From NCBI GenBank assembly GCA_023426245.1, contig JAFABB010000042.1, positions 30,001 to 94,000 of the forward strand: a DNA stretch of 64,000 nt, read 5' to 3'. Numbering within the stretch: the stretch's first letter is position 1; every line of letters begins with the position of its first letter. Below are positions 9,558-17,459 of this stretch, piece after piece. This stretch comes from Bacillota bacterium. Its GTDB lineage: Bacteria; Bacillota; UBA4882; UBA8346. The translations under genes were made by a program, and so were the position numbers. The notes under the pieces were generated by a model. That model had not been told where the DNA came from. It did not search any database and saw nothing but the letters and a program-made list of their open reading frames with translations.

Positions 9558-10097
9558 TTAATATGCCTGGGCCACAACAGTCAATTTAATTTTCGCCGAA
9601 TAATCACCGGCATGTTGACTGTAAACCTGTTCACCATCAACGACCTGGTAACTGATGGTAAATGTATCGGAGCTTTGATCCAAGGCGCTGGAGACTACCA
9701 TCTCATTGCCAAAATCCGCCAAGTTTTGGAAAACCGGCGTTGCTGTTCCGGTTGTAACTGCATACAAAGTGGTCAGGGTACTGGCGTCATGATTCTCGCC
9801 CTGGCTGGTCATGGGGGTGACATCCAAAATGATATCAACCGCGCAGTTGGCAACGGCTGAAACCTTCAAAGAACCGATTTGTTGCTCGTTGGCTTGGCCG
9901 CTGAGATGAGCCGGCGCTACAAAGTCCCCCCAAGAGAATTCGGCGTAAGGAGTCACATAAGCGGAGACGGTTTTATTAGCGGTCACACCGTCAGCGGTCT
10001 TGGAGATATTTCCATGGGCGTCTGGAGCGGCAATCGCCAAACTACCGGCCAATAGCGATAAGCTGAACGCGATTAACAACGCAAATATTTTTTGCAT
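9558..10097 (-). CDS. Exported fimbrial-subunit-like protein, paralog 2
   Basis: 179 aa. ATG 10097 is preferred over ATG 10103 because the GGAGG site lies 9 nt before it. The signal peptide MQKIFALLIAFSLSLLAGSLAIAA is followed by DAHGNISKTADG and TVSAYVTPYAEFSWGDF. A single Cys sits in VANCAVDIIL. ALDQSSDTFTISYQVVDGE and the C-terminal HAGDYSAKIKLTVVAQAY strand match paralog 1 nearly word for word. The arrangement suggests one conserved beta-sandwich with a variable middle loop. It lies 62 bp after paralog 1 and 37 bp before paralog 3, in the same direction. The three paralogs may be major and minor subunits of one surface fibre; no sequence-level match to a named pilin was recognised. Confidence 0.8.
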   Translation of the reverse strand: MQKIFALLIAFSLSLLAGSLAIAAPDAHGNISKTADGVTANKTVSAYVTPYAEFSWGDFVAPAHLSGQANEQQIGSLKVSAVANCAVDIILDVTPMTSQGENHDASTLTTLYAVTTGTATPVFQNLADFGNEMVVSSALDQSSDTFTISYQVVDGEQVYSQHAGDYSAKIKLTVVAQAY

Positions 10098-10159
10098 GGT
10101 CATAATCCTCCTTTATTCATTCCTCTACCATTTTTTGAACCCGAGACTTAAATCTAAAC

Positions 10160-10720
10160 TTAATAGGCTTGTGCCACTACATTCAAGGTGATGGTCGCTT
10201 GATAGGCGCCTGCATGTTGACTGGTAACGCTATCGCCATCGGAAACCTTATAATACAAGGTGAAATCTCTGGACTCTTGATCCAGGGCGCTCATGTATTT
10301 ATTGGCGGTATTGGTTGAATACTCGGAAGATTGGGGTACATTAACATTGGGTTTACCGGGCTTTACCGCATATTGCGTGTTGATGGTGTCGGTATCCGTT
10401 GCAGCATGGCCGTCCTCCACTGAAAGATCAGTCTTCATTTGAGGGGTCGTCAGGGTAATGTCAACAGCACAGTTGGCGGCCACATTAAACCCTAAGGTAC
10501 CGATAGCGAATTCATTAGCCTTTCCGGAAAGAGTTGGAGTTGAAAGGTCACCCCAGGTAATCTCGGCATAAGGATCGACTACTGCGGTGATGATATGCTC
10601 GGCCGAGATGCCGGCGCCCTGATTGGAGATATTTCCGGCAGCATCCGGAACCGCTAGAACGATACCGCAGAGTGTCCATAATAAAACGCCACCCACCAAA
10701 AGAAAACAGAACTTTTTCAT
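10160..10720 (-). CDS. Exported fimbrial-subunit-like protein, paralog 1
   Basis: 186 aa. AGGAGG stands 9-10 nt before ATG 10720. The signal peptide MKKFCFLLVGGVLLWTLCGIVLA is followed by GNISNQGAGISAEH and AVVDPYAEITWGDL. A central lone Cys (AANCAVDITL), a variable Asp/Thr-rich middle, ALDQESRDFTLYYKVSDGD and HAGAYQATITLNVVAQAY complete the shared family layout. The upstream gap to the 164-aa exported protein is about 97 bp. Its strong RBS suggests this is a highly made subunit. Function is inferred by analogy with secreted beta-sandwich pilins. Confidence 0.8.
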   Translation of the reverse strand: MKKFCFLLVGGVLLWTLCGIVLAVPDAAGNISNQGAGISAEHIITAVVDPYAEITWGDLSTPTLSGKANEFAIGTLGFNVAANCAVDITLTTPQMKTDLSVEDGHAATDTDTINTQYAVKPGKPNVNVPQSSEYSTNTANKYMSALDQESRDFTLYYKVSDGDSVTSQHAGAYQATITLNVVAQAY

Positions 10721-10817
10721 TGTAATTTTCCTCCTTCAATTGAATTTTTCTGAGTTCACCAATTCTAAGCCGGGAGATTATAGGCGTTGACCACCCCCTT
10801 TACGGATTCGCTATTCG

Positions 10818-11312
10818 TTATTGACAGGCAGTTATCCTTACCCCTCCCTCGTAACGACCGGCGGGTTGAGCTATCACCTCACCAATGGTAATTCCCCCGT
10901 AAATGATGAACTCGATTGCCCGATGGCCTCCAAAATTACGGTAAATCCGTAAGGGAGGGCTCCCCGGTTTGAACGAAAACCGGTCATTACCTGCCTCGTT
11001 TACCCAATAAATTACGGTTAAAGCAGTTTTCTCTCTGGCAGGATCGGTATAATATAAAGGACTGGCTGAGAATTCGATCCGCAACTGCCCGCTTCCCTTG
11101 ATTAAATACCTCCCGCACTGGAGCTCCCGGTAAAAGCCGGTGGTACCCGGCAAATCGAATTTTAAGGCCTGCAAAATTTCGATTTTAAGATTTTGATTGT
11201 TGCTTTCCGCCGACAAGTCAAGCGGAGCAGCAAAGCTGTTTGTTCCCCATCCAAAATAAAAACAGCCGATCATTCCGGCTATTATGAATTGGATAATTAT
11301 TTTAGGTTTCAT
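10818..11312 (-). CDS. Exported beta-rich protein, first gene of the secretin/subunit operon
   Basis: 164 aa from ATG 11312, with AAGGAG about 10 nt upstream; an upstream start at 11333 has no RBS. The signal peptide is MKPKIIIQFIIAGMIGCFYFGWGTNSFA. The mature chain is beta-rich with two Cys (about residue 69 and two residues from the end) that could form a disulfide, and its last strand AGRYEGGVRITACQ echoes the HAG.Y......V end of the three paralogs downstream. It may be a divergent tip or adaptor subunit. It has no recognised family. Confidence 0.6.
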   Translation of the reverse strand: MKPKIIIQFIIAGMIGCFYFGWGTNSFAAPLDLSAESNNQNLKIEILQALKFDLPGTTGFYRELQCGRYLIKGSGQLRIEFSASPLYYTDPAREKTALTVIYWVNEAGNDRFSFKPGSPPLRIYRNFGGHRAIEFIIYGGITIGEVIAQPAGRYEGGVRITACQ

Positions 11313-11693
11313 TGTTCTACCACTCCTTATCATACTGGCGCGCCCAAGATCCGTTGTTGGTAGTTCCGAATGAAAAAAGCAGATAAGAAATCCTGAACCT
11401 ATCCCTATTGGTTTATATGTCAGGAAAATACAATTATGTGTAATTTTAAATAAAACGTGCTGTCCAAAAATCCATTAAAAGAATGCCGCAATTGGCTTGG
11501 ACCTGGATTTAAAAAAAGTTACGTCACCGTGAAACCTGTTTTACCCCTTTACAATGATAGTATTTACAATTATTATCAAAAAAATAACCTTAAATGAAAT
11601 AGGATTGCATTTACCGGTTGGATTCATCATTGGGTACTATTTTATGTAACAATTATTGTTGTCACTATTACAACGGCTTCGCCTTTTTTGAAC

Positions 11694-11717
11694 TCCCCCG
11701 CATAGCGGGGGGTTTTC
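11694..11717 (+). terminator. Hairpin with T-run, plus strand
   Basis: CCCCCGC (11695-11701), a 3-nt loop and GCGGGGG (11705-11711) form a perfect 7-bp GC stem followed by GTTTT. No plus-strand gene precedes it, so its use is uncertain. Confidence 0.45.
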
Positions 11718-11727
11718 AAATGCATAA

Positions 11728-11761
11728 ACAAAAAAACGCCCCGGTCTCCGACCGCAGCGTT
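11728..11761 (-). terminator. Hairpin with T7 run, minus strand
   Basis: On the minus strand AACGC..GGTC-TCC-GACC..GCGTT (11761-11735) folds into a two-part stem and runs directly into seven T (11734-11728). It would insulate the secretin operon from transcription arriving from the permease side. Confidence 0.55.
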
Positions 11762-12438
11762 ACGTTTCATTTTTCTCTTACCTTCTGGACTCCACCGGGA
11801 TCTCGAAGAAATCCCGCATTTACCCATTACCATATTGCCACATTTTTTCAAAAAAAGTGTGTCAATTCAGTTTGACATACTCTAGACGCACGGGTTGTGG
11901 CTTATAGCTATGCTTTCTGAGCTTTTCCAGCAGATTTTTGATATTTCCCTCAAGATTTTTAGCATATTCTTCTTTAGTTACTTCATCGATTCCATTCTGG
12001 AAAAAATTGATCAACTCCTGTGCATAGAAAAAACCTATCAAAAATCCCCTCCGTATGCAGCGTTTATCATTGCTTCAAAGCATCACGGAGCCCGGCCAAA
12101 CCGGCGAAAAACATTTACCCTATTTCCCTCCCCCACAGCGGACTTTCCGGATTCCATGGGGGAGGACCGCCGTCTTCATTCAACCCGGGGGCGAGGGCAT
12201 GGCGCAAACCCGGCATTGAAAAATGCCTAAAAAAAGTTAACGGAGACAAGATTCAACGTCTTTATTAGAGACGCGGATTCACAGATTTACAGGATTAGAA
12301 CTGGTAAAACCGGGCTGCAAACAACAGATAATTCATAGGGGTTTTAAAAAAATCCCGTTAATCCATATAATCCTGTTTCAGTTCTTTTCGTTAGGCCCAC
12401 GGAGTTTAGCGGTCAGACATTCAAAATATTTATTACAT

Positions 12439-12942
12439 CCTCAAAGTTTTTCTCTTCGAGAAATGATTGATTCTTTTCGAAAAGGATTGATTATTTACGG
12501 AAATGATCCTTTCTTTTCCGAAAAAATCCTTTTTCTCGTTCAACGAATCGTTTGTGTCACGGAAAGGATCGATTTTGTCCTTCAGAGGACGATCGGGTCA
12601 TAAAAAGGATCATTTCCGTAACCGGATCGATCAATTCTTCCCATAAAAAGTCCTTTTTATCGTTCAAAAGGTCGATCGGGCTCCAAAAAAGTTCCTTTTC
12701 CCCCTCCGATCGGTCCCTTTCCCTCCAAAAAGGATCATTTCTGTGACAAAAATGATCCTTTCTCCCATTCAAAGAATCCTTTCCGTCGTAAAAATGATCT
12801 TTTCCGTAACGGAAAGGCTCGCTTGAATCATCCAAAGGATGCTTTCCGCCCCTCAAAGGATTCCTTCCGCGGTAAAAATGATTCTTTTTGTGATTCAAAG
12901 GATCGATCCGGCCACCCAAATAATTTTTTCGGTGAGCTAAAA
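12439..12942. repeat. Array of about 24 degenerate 21-bp tandem repeats in perfect phase
   Basis: From 12439 to 12942 the sequence splits into 21-bp units with no insertion or deletion; the approximate plus-strand consensus is GATCCTTTCCGTNNTTCAAAG. Hardly any two units are identical, yet the GATC/CTTTCC/AAA positions recur at fixed places. A minus-strand frame (12919-12557, TTG start, no good RBS) reads as 14 heptapeptides of the type D-[HPS]-[FL]-x-x-x-K, and a plus frame at 12552-12746 is also heptad-periodic, as any 21-bp repeat would be. The last unit overlaps the end of the permease gene. I treat it as a repeat, not as a gene. Confidence 0.8.
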
Positions 12943-14163
12943 CGTTCCCGCCCGCCCGCTTCGGTTTTTCCCCCTCATCAAAACATTGACTCTTTCCGAT
13001 CCAACCAGCATCAAGACGATAAAGAAGACCAGAAAAAGCGGTACGACCCGCATGGTAGACCCTGAGGCGATCAATCCAACCAGCGGCGGTAAAAAAGTAC
13101 TTCCGGTATAGGCAACTGCCATCTGGTAGCCGATAATTGTCTGTGAATGTTCCGGTCCAAAACGGCTAGGCGTTTCATGCAGCATACAGGGATAAATGGG
13201 GGCGCAGCCCAGTCCGACCAAAATAAAGCCAACGAGCGAACAAATGGCGGGCAAAGGCAGCAAAAGGACCACCGCGCCGGCGAAGGCAATAATTTGTCCC
13301 ATCCGGATCAGGATAATGTTGGCGAGCTTCATGGTAACAAATCCGGAAATCAACCTGCCGGCGGTAATTCCCGCGTAATACAGGGATACCCACCGTGCCG
13401 CCGTCGACGGAGGCAATCCTTTGATATTCACCAGGAAACTGCCGCCCCACAAACCCAAGCTGGCTTCAGTGCCGCAATAGAACAAAAAAGCTACCAATGC
13501 GGGTCTAACACCGTTCAGCTTTAAAAGCTTCGGGGTTGGCTCCGTTTCCGGGACCAAATCCCTTCCTTCGTCTGGAACTTCGCCCAAGGCGGCCTGGCTG
13601 TTTGCCCCGGCATTTTCCGTGCGGTTCCATAAGGGTAAAGTGAAAAAAAGCAATACCGTCAGGGAGAACTGGATGATGGAAATCGTCAGGTAGCCGCTGC
13701 GCCAGGCGTTTTGACCGGCAATATACTGCGCCATGATTACCGGTCCAATCGTGGCCCCCACTCCCCAGAAGCAATGCAGCCAGCTCATATGATGAGCCTG
13801 ATAATGGGTGGCGACATAATTGTTTAAGGCGGCATCGACCGAACCCGCTCCCAACCCAAGCGGCACCGCCAATAATATCAGCCAAAACAGAGAGGGCGCC
13901 AGCGAGAAACCCAGCAAGGCGCTGGCGGTCATCAGACAACTGATAAAAGTAACCCTGCCGGTGCCTAGCCGTTTGATCACAGTACCGCTGGCTAAACTTG
14001 AAAGGATGGTCCCGCCGGCGATGGTCATGGAGACAATCCCTGCCGCCGCCAAAGGCGCTTTAATATCGATTTGCATAACCGGCCAGGCCGCTCCCAGTAA
14101 TGAATCGGGTAATCCCAAACTGATAAAGGCTAAATAGATTATGACCAAAAAAAAGGTTGCCAT
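12937..14163 (-). CDS. MFS transporter, sugar/fucose-permease-like
   Basis: 408 aa from ATG 14163, which has GGAG 10 nt upstream; an earlier in-frame start at 14214 would overlap the regulator gene. About twelve hydrophobic segments begin with FFLVIIYLAFISLGLPDSLLGAAWP, the G-x-x-D-x-x-x-G-x-x-W-P signature of the FucP/YfkF-type branch of the major facilitator superfamily. A hydrophilic loop near the middle (residues about 190-225) separates the two halves. It is a proton- or substrate-driven inner-membrane carrier, probably for a sugar. It starts 34 bp after the ROK regulator gene and is likely cotranscribed with it. Its stop lies inside the last unit of the 21-bp repeat array. Confidence 0.85.
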   Translation of the reverse strand: MATFFLVIIYLAFISLGLPDSLLGAAWPVMQIDIKAPLAAAGIVSMTIAGGTILSSLASGTVIKRLGTGRVTFISCLMTASALLGFSLAPSLFWLILLAVPLGLGAGSVDAALNNYVATHYQAHHMSWLHCFWGVGATIGPVIMAQYIAGQNAWRSGYLTISIIQFSLTVLLFFTLPLWNRTENAGANSQAALGEVPDEGRDLVPETEPTPKLLKLNGVRPALVAFLFYCGTEASLGLWGGSFLVNIKGLPPSTAARWVSLYYAGITAGRLISGFVTMKLANIILIRMGQIIAFAGAVVLLLPLPAICSLVGFILVGLGCAPIYPCMLHETPSRFGPEHSQTIIGYQMAVAYTGSTFLPPLVGLIASGSTMRVVPLFLVFFIVLMLVGSERVNVLMRGKNRSGRAGTF

Positions 14164-14197
14164 GAATGTCGAACTCCTTTTCCTATGAATGCTTTCT

Positions 14198-15229
14198 TTA
14201 TATCCTTTTCTCAACCAACTGCAGGTGATAGGTTAAACTTTCCAGGGTGATGGCTATCAGCCCGTTCAGATAATCGGCGCGGACATCTTTCTGTAAAAAT
14301 ATCTCCGGCATATGTTCTTGGGGGATTATTTCAAGGCAGTGGTTATAAATGTCAACAATTTGATCATTCTTAAACAACTCTCCCGTTAACGCAATGGTTT
14401 CCGGATTAATGATAGCGATTAGGGAGACAATGGTTTTCACCACTAACGGAATAAAGGTGTGCTCGTTATGGAGCTGTATTAATTGGGCTTCATGCGATAA
14501 ATCAAAAGGTAAAAAAGATACTTCACCTGCAAATTTTGTATTGCCTTTTAAAATATGTCCATCCACCATAATGCCCCCTCCGGGCAGGTTATTCTTCGGG
14601 AAGTATAAAAAGGCAATGGTTTTATCTCCATCATAATTTTGTTTTTTGTAAAAACCGTAGACGATAGCATTCATATCATTTTCAATGGTAAATTCCAGCT
14701 GATATTGTTCTTTAAGTTTAATCCCTAAGGGAACATGCATTAACTCTTTAATATCACAAATATCTATCACGCCCCGGTTAACAACACCGGGAACTCCAAT
14801 CCCGATAGCTTTAATATTGGGGTATCGATTAATCAATTCGCCCACCAAACGTTCAATGACTTCATAATTGATTAGAGCGAAGTTAGCCGAATTTTCCTCA
14901 ATAATTTCTCCCATCATGTTGGCAACAGTATAGGTAATGGTATGGACACCGCCTTCTGCTCCGGCATATAAACATGCAATCAAGGAATAGTCGGCGTTAT
15001 ATATAAAACGTCTTGCCGGACGACCGCCGTTCGGCTGGGCCAAATCGATCTCCATAATTTCTCCGGTTTGTAAAAGTTCATTGAGGATATTGCTGCAGGT
15101 GGCGACACTTAGCCCGGTGGCGTTTGCCAGAGTCAACTTCGTTCCATAAGTTAGAGCTTTTAATGCCGTTTTTACAAGCTCAGTATTGATTTGCTTGACT
15201 TTAAACCCGTTATTGGTGATTTGAGGCAT
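14198..15229 (-). CDS. ROK-family transcriptional regulator (NagC/XylR type)
   Basis: 343 aa from ATG 15229, with GAGG 8 nt upstream. The N-terminal winged helix-turn-helix (residues about 10-75) contains LTLANATGLSVATCSNILNE. The ROK sugar-kinase-like domain follows, with IGIGVPGVVNRGVIDI (about 140-155) and IENDMNAIVYG (about 180-190). The ROK zinc motif CxCGxxGCxE is absent, so it may be a non-catalytic, zinc-less member. It probably senses a sugar or sugar phosphate and controls itself and the adjoining permease. A consensus promoter and palindrome lie just upstream. Confidence 0.88.
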   Translation of the reverse strand: MPQITNNGFKVKQINTELVKTALKALTYGTKLTLANATGLSVATCSNILNELLQTGEIMEIDLAQPNGGRPARRFIYNADYSLIACLYAGAEGGVHTITYTVANMMGEIIEENSANFALINYEVIERLVGELINRYPNIKAIGIGVPGVVNRGVIDICDIKELMHVPLGIKLKEQYQLEFTIENDMNAIVYGFYKKQNYDGDKTIAFLYFPKNNLPGGGIMVDGHILKGNTKFAGEVSFLPFDLSHEAQLIQLHNEHTFIPLVVKTIVSLIAIINPETIALTGELFKNDQIVDIYNHCLEIIPQEHMPEIFLQKDVRADYLNGLIAITLESLTYHLQLVEKRI

Positions 15230-15273
15230 GGTTTTTTCCTCTAACAACTTTCGATAATGGTTATTAAAAGTGG

Positions 15274-15285
15274 TATTTTAAAATA
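15274..15285 (-). promoter_or_regulatory. Palindromic operator candidate downstream of the -10 box
   Basis: TATTTTAAAATA (15274-15285) is a perfect 12-bp palindrome immediately after the -10 element, where a repressor would block transcription start. Autoregulation by the ROK protein is inferred. Confidence 0.45.
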
Positions 15286-15286
15286 A

Positions 15287-15315
15287 ATTATACCTACATA
15301 TTTTGGAAGTGTCAA
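15287..15315 (-). promoter_or_regulatory. Consensus sigma-A promoter of the ROK regulator
   Basis: On the minus strand TTGACA (15315-15310), a 17-bp spacer and TATAAT (15292-15287) match the consensus perfectly. It points at the ROK/MFS gene pair. Confidence 0.85.
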
Positions 15316-15452
15316 TCGGGAAATAAATGTCCCCGATAGGTTTATGAGTGCTTTTTTTTGGAGGGGCGATTTCAGGAGTTCATCGGGAACATAAAAAAGG
15401 GCAGATGCAAAAAGAGTTAAAATCAATGAGAAAGGCAAAGTAAAAAAATAAT

Positions 15453-15998
15453 TCATGTAAAATCTTCGGGTAATATAAAAGTGAAATCATGTCGAGGAAA
15501 ATACGCCCCACGTTTTGCTGCAATATCGACATATTGTAGATTTTCCATGAATTCGGTGAAGGTATCGGCTAACTTGTAAACATTATGGTCCTCGGTGGAT
15601 TCTGCGAAGACAAATTCGTCATAGAAAAGGTCGCAGGCATAAATACCCGCCGTCTCTTCCGCGGTGGAAAGCATGATAAACAAGCCACCCTCACCATAAC
15701 AACTCCCAATCATGATGTATTCCGGCGGAATATCAAAATTAAAATTATAATTATAGTTTAAATTCAAGCAATCACTCTGAACAGCCAGGTCCATCCCATA
15801 CAGTACTTTCAAGACGGCTCCCTGTTTTATCTCCGGAATAAAAAAGCAGTGGTAATCTTGGGGGTACATCCCATTGCAATCAAGCAAAAACCGGCGGTAA
15901 TCTTCGGGGAATTTCAAAGCCGTTTTATCCAGAAATTGGCCTATTCTTGTTTCAGAGGTTCGTTTGTTTTCTTTTTGCAGTTTAATATTGGCAAACAT
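15453..15998 (-). CDS. SUKH (SMI1/KNR4) immunity-type protein
   Basis: 181 aa, cytoplasmic. The SUKH pattern is visible: TALKFPEDYRRFLLDCNGMYP (about residues 26-46), a mid-domain YIMIGSCYGEGGLFIMLST strand-turn, and a C-terminal ADTFTEFMENLQY helix. This family neutralises nuclease and other toxins delivered by contact-dependent and polymorphic toxin systems. It marks the left end of the immunity-gene array. Which toxin it blocks cannot be told from sequence. Confidence 0.8.
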   Translation of the reverse strand: MFANIKLQKENKRTSETRIGQFLDKTALKFPEDYRRFLLDCNGMYPQDYHCFFIPEIKQGAVLKVLYGMDLAVQSDCLNLNYNYNFNFDIPPEYIMIGSCYGEGGLFIMLSTAEETAGIYACDLFYDEFVFAESTEDHNVYKLADTFTEFMENLQYVDIAAKRGAYFPRHDFTFILPEDFT

Positions 15999-16034
15999 TT
16001 TCTTTTCCGTCTCCCTCCGGTAAGCGAGTTTCGC

Positions 16035-16409
16035 TTACCTAAATTGTTCAGGGTCATGGGTTTTAATGATCGGCGTTTTATTCTGGAGATACCACTCGAC
16101 AATATGATCCGTCAGGCGATCATAAAGGTCGTCCTCCAGATAGGGGTCTTGATAGTCCAGAATTCTGGCGACATCGTTTTTTATTTCCGCTTGAGTCGGT
16201 TCATCAAAGATCCCCGATCCGCAAAGCGTAGTTACAATAAACCCGCCAAAGATTTCATGGCCTTTGTCCCAATTGATATTGCCGTTTCTTTGCGCTTCAT
16301 CTCTTAGTCTCTCCACCGCGCGAATCAGTTCGCCCTGAACCGTATCAGCCTGTCCGCTTTGGGGGACAAAATTTTGCCAGAGAATTTTCGCTTCTTCAAA
16401 ATACTTCAT
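16035..16409 (-). CDS. Conserved small helical protein, immunity-locus type
   Basis: 124 aa with no signal peptide. The sequence is mostly helical with a compact signature, LWQNFVPQSGQADTVQGELIRAVERLRDEA followed by GNINWD.GHE (residues about 10-55, quoted in part), and an acidic C-terminal half. I recognise this as a recurrent bacterial hypothetical family but cannot name it. Its ATG overlaps the TGA of an N-terminal gene stub upstream (CCATGA), so it may be translated by coupling to that stub. Confidence 0.7.
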   Translation of the reverse strand: MKYFEEAKILWQNFVPQSGQADTVQGELIRAVERLRDEAQRNGNINWDKGHEIFGGFIVTTLCGSGIFDEPTQAEIKNDVARILDYQDPYLEDDLYDRLTDHIVEWYLQNKTPIIKTHDPEQFR

Positions 16410-16507
16410 GGTCGGCCTCCAAATTTTATGTCGTTTAGCGAAGAAAATGTTATTTCCAAGGATTTAGCTCGCATGTTTTTAAATACTTTTTCCATAGATT
16501 CGTCCAT
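16406..16507 (-). pseudogene. N-terminal stub of a GAD/DUF1851 (Tdi1-like) immunity gene
   Basis: ATG 16507 opens a 33-codon frame beginning MDESMEKVFK, the same ten residues that start the intact Tdi1-like gene at 22981. After residue 10 the sequence is unrelated and ends in a TGA overlapping the next gene's ATG. It is the leading end of a family member whose body has been lost. Confidence 0.75.
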
Positions 16508-16591
16508 AATGATTTCCTCACCCGATAATTTCGTATTGAATGATACAATTAATTTTCTTCTTCAATCATTGAATGAATAAAAAAAGCATTT

Positions 16592-17095
16592 CTAAAAATT
16601 TTCGTACCAAGGAATTTGCTCCCAGTTGTTTTCTCCAGTTAAAACCTTTGCAAATTCAACTAAAAAATCATAAGATATTCCTTTTTTACTCATGTCTGCC
16701 GGGTTAAATAATTGTACGATTCGGCACTGATATAAGCCGTTTTTCATTATAATGTTTAAATCTTGCTGATGCTTCTCCGGCAATTTCACATCAGAAAACT
16801 GAGCGGCCATTGTAAGACTTTCGTAATTGGTTAGGCAGAGCATTTCTTGCGTTACTTTTATAAAGCCTTCAAATTGGCGCATTCCTTTTTCTTTTGAAAT
16901 TTCGTTCCTAACTTCAACTTTCCAAATTCCTTCACCGCCTGTTCCCCACAAAAGGAGATTCTTCTTCTTTATTTCCATTTTAAAATGCGCAAAAAGCTGG
17001 TCAAATTCCCAGTTTTCATCCACAAACGACTGATACAGATCCGGATTAATAATTCCTAAAAAGCCAGAGTCATCGGTTACTTTATAGATCATCAT
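16592..17095 (-). CDS. Unclassified immunity-locus protein
   Basis: 167 aa from ATG 17095 (or 17092), preceded by GGAAGGAAG; an upstream start at 17149 lacks an RBS. The sequence has alternating strands and helices: MIYKVTDDSGFLGIINPDLYQSF, then LLLWGTGGEGIWKVEV, a basic stretch, FKVTQ-like strands and an ISYDFLVEFAKVL helix. No signal peptide or membrane segment is seen. I know no name for this family; its immunity role is inferred only from neighbours. Confidence 0.65.
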   Translation of the reverse strand: MMIYKVTDDSGFLGIINPDLYQSFVDENWEFDQLFAHFKMEIKKKNLLLWGTGGEGIWKVEVRNEISKEKGMRQFEGFIKVTQEMLCLTNYESLTMAAQFSDVKLPEKHQQDLNIIMKNGLYQCRIVQLFNPADMSKKGISYDFLVEFAKVLTGENNWEQIPWYENF

Positions 17096-17204
17096 ACTTC
17101 CTTCCATCAAAGCGGCAATACGGCAATACTCTTTGCGTCCCAATACCAACCTCTGATTTTATATGTAATATAATCTAATATAGAATCTACTAATTGGTAT
17201 TAAA

Positions 17205-17459
17205 TTACAAGTAGGCGTCCAAATCTTGCAAACTTTTAATTTCAATTAATTTCTCTATTACGAGTTTCCTCTTCTCCGGTGAAAGACTGAATAATTTCTT
17301 TTCACACTCAAAAGGAATCTCACCTAATGTTCTAGACACTTCTGAAAGTAAGGCTTCTCTTGAATAATCATATCGAGTAAAGCCGATAAATTTTAAAAAT
17401 CCAAATTTATCACTAGAAATTTCCCTTCTTTCTGGCACGTTAGCGCCATCGCCTTCCAC
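17205..17459 (-). CDS. Short hypothetical protein, possibly a gene remnant
   Basis: 84 codons open from ATG 17459. The last 65 residues look genuine (KFGFLKFIGFTRYDYSREALL..., a helical C-terminus ending SLQDLDAYL), but the first 12 lie in a GC-rich block unlike the rest and there is no RBS. It may be the C-terminal part of a larger gene cut by a rearrangement at about 17440. Confidence 0.4.
   Translation of the reverse strand: MEGDGANVPERREISSDKFGFLKFIGFTRYDYSREALLSEVSRTLGEIPFECEKKLFSLSPEKRKLVIEKLIEIKSLQDLDAYL

Larger units (their letters stand above)
11313..12438. other. 1.1-kb region without a convincing gene
   Basis: This region precedes the secretin/subunit operon and must carry its promoter; a pair of TTTACAAT repeats 17 bp apart lies around 11548-11572. 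Two hairpins with T-runs (listed separately) occur at 11694-11761. The reading frame at 11895-12230 (plus) is open, but its composition changes abruptly from Phe/Ile-rich to Arg/Pro-rich and it has no RBS, so it is not called. Around 12270-12380 are degenerate GGATT-containing segments of the kind often found as intergenic filler. Confidence 0.5.

Noticed and set aside
4131..11312. Type IV pilus or type II secretion operon
   Set aside because: A secretin is present, but no ATPase, prepilin peptidase, PilMNO/GspLM proteins or type III signal-peptide prepilins lie nearby; the subunits have ordinary Sec signal peptides.
11895..12230. Plus-strand frame of 111 codons
   Set aside because: No RBS, abrupt change from Phe/Ile-rich to Arg/Pro-rich composition, and no family pattern.
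12557..12919. Open frame of 120 codons with heptapeptide repeats
   Set aside because: TTG start without a good RBS; any frame of a 21-bp repeat is heptad-periodic, and the repeat extends well beyond the frame on both sides.
12439..12942. CRISPR array
   Set aside because: No alternation of identical repeats and unique spacers; all units are contiguous 21-mers and diverged, with no cas genes.
15241..15456. 71-codon hydrophobic minus-strand frame
   Set aside because: It overlaps the consensus promoter and start region of the ROK gene and has no RBS; the hydrophobic look comes from AT-rich promoter DNA.
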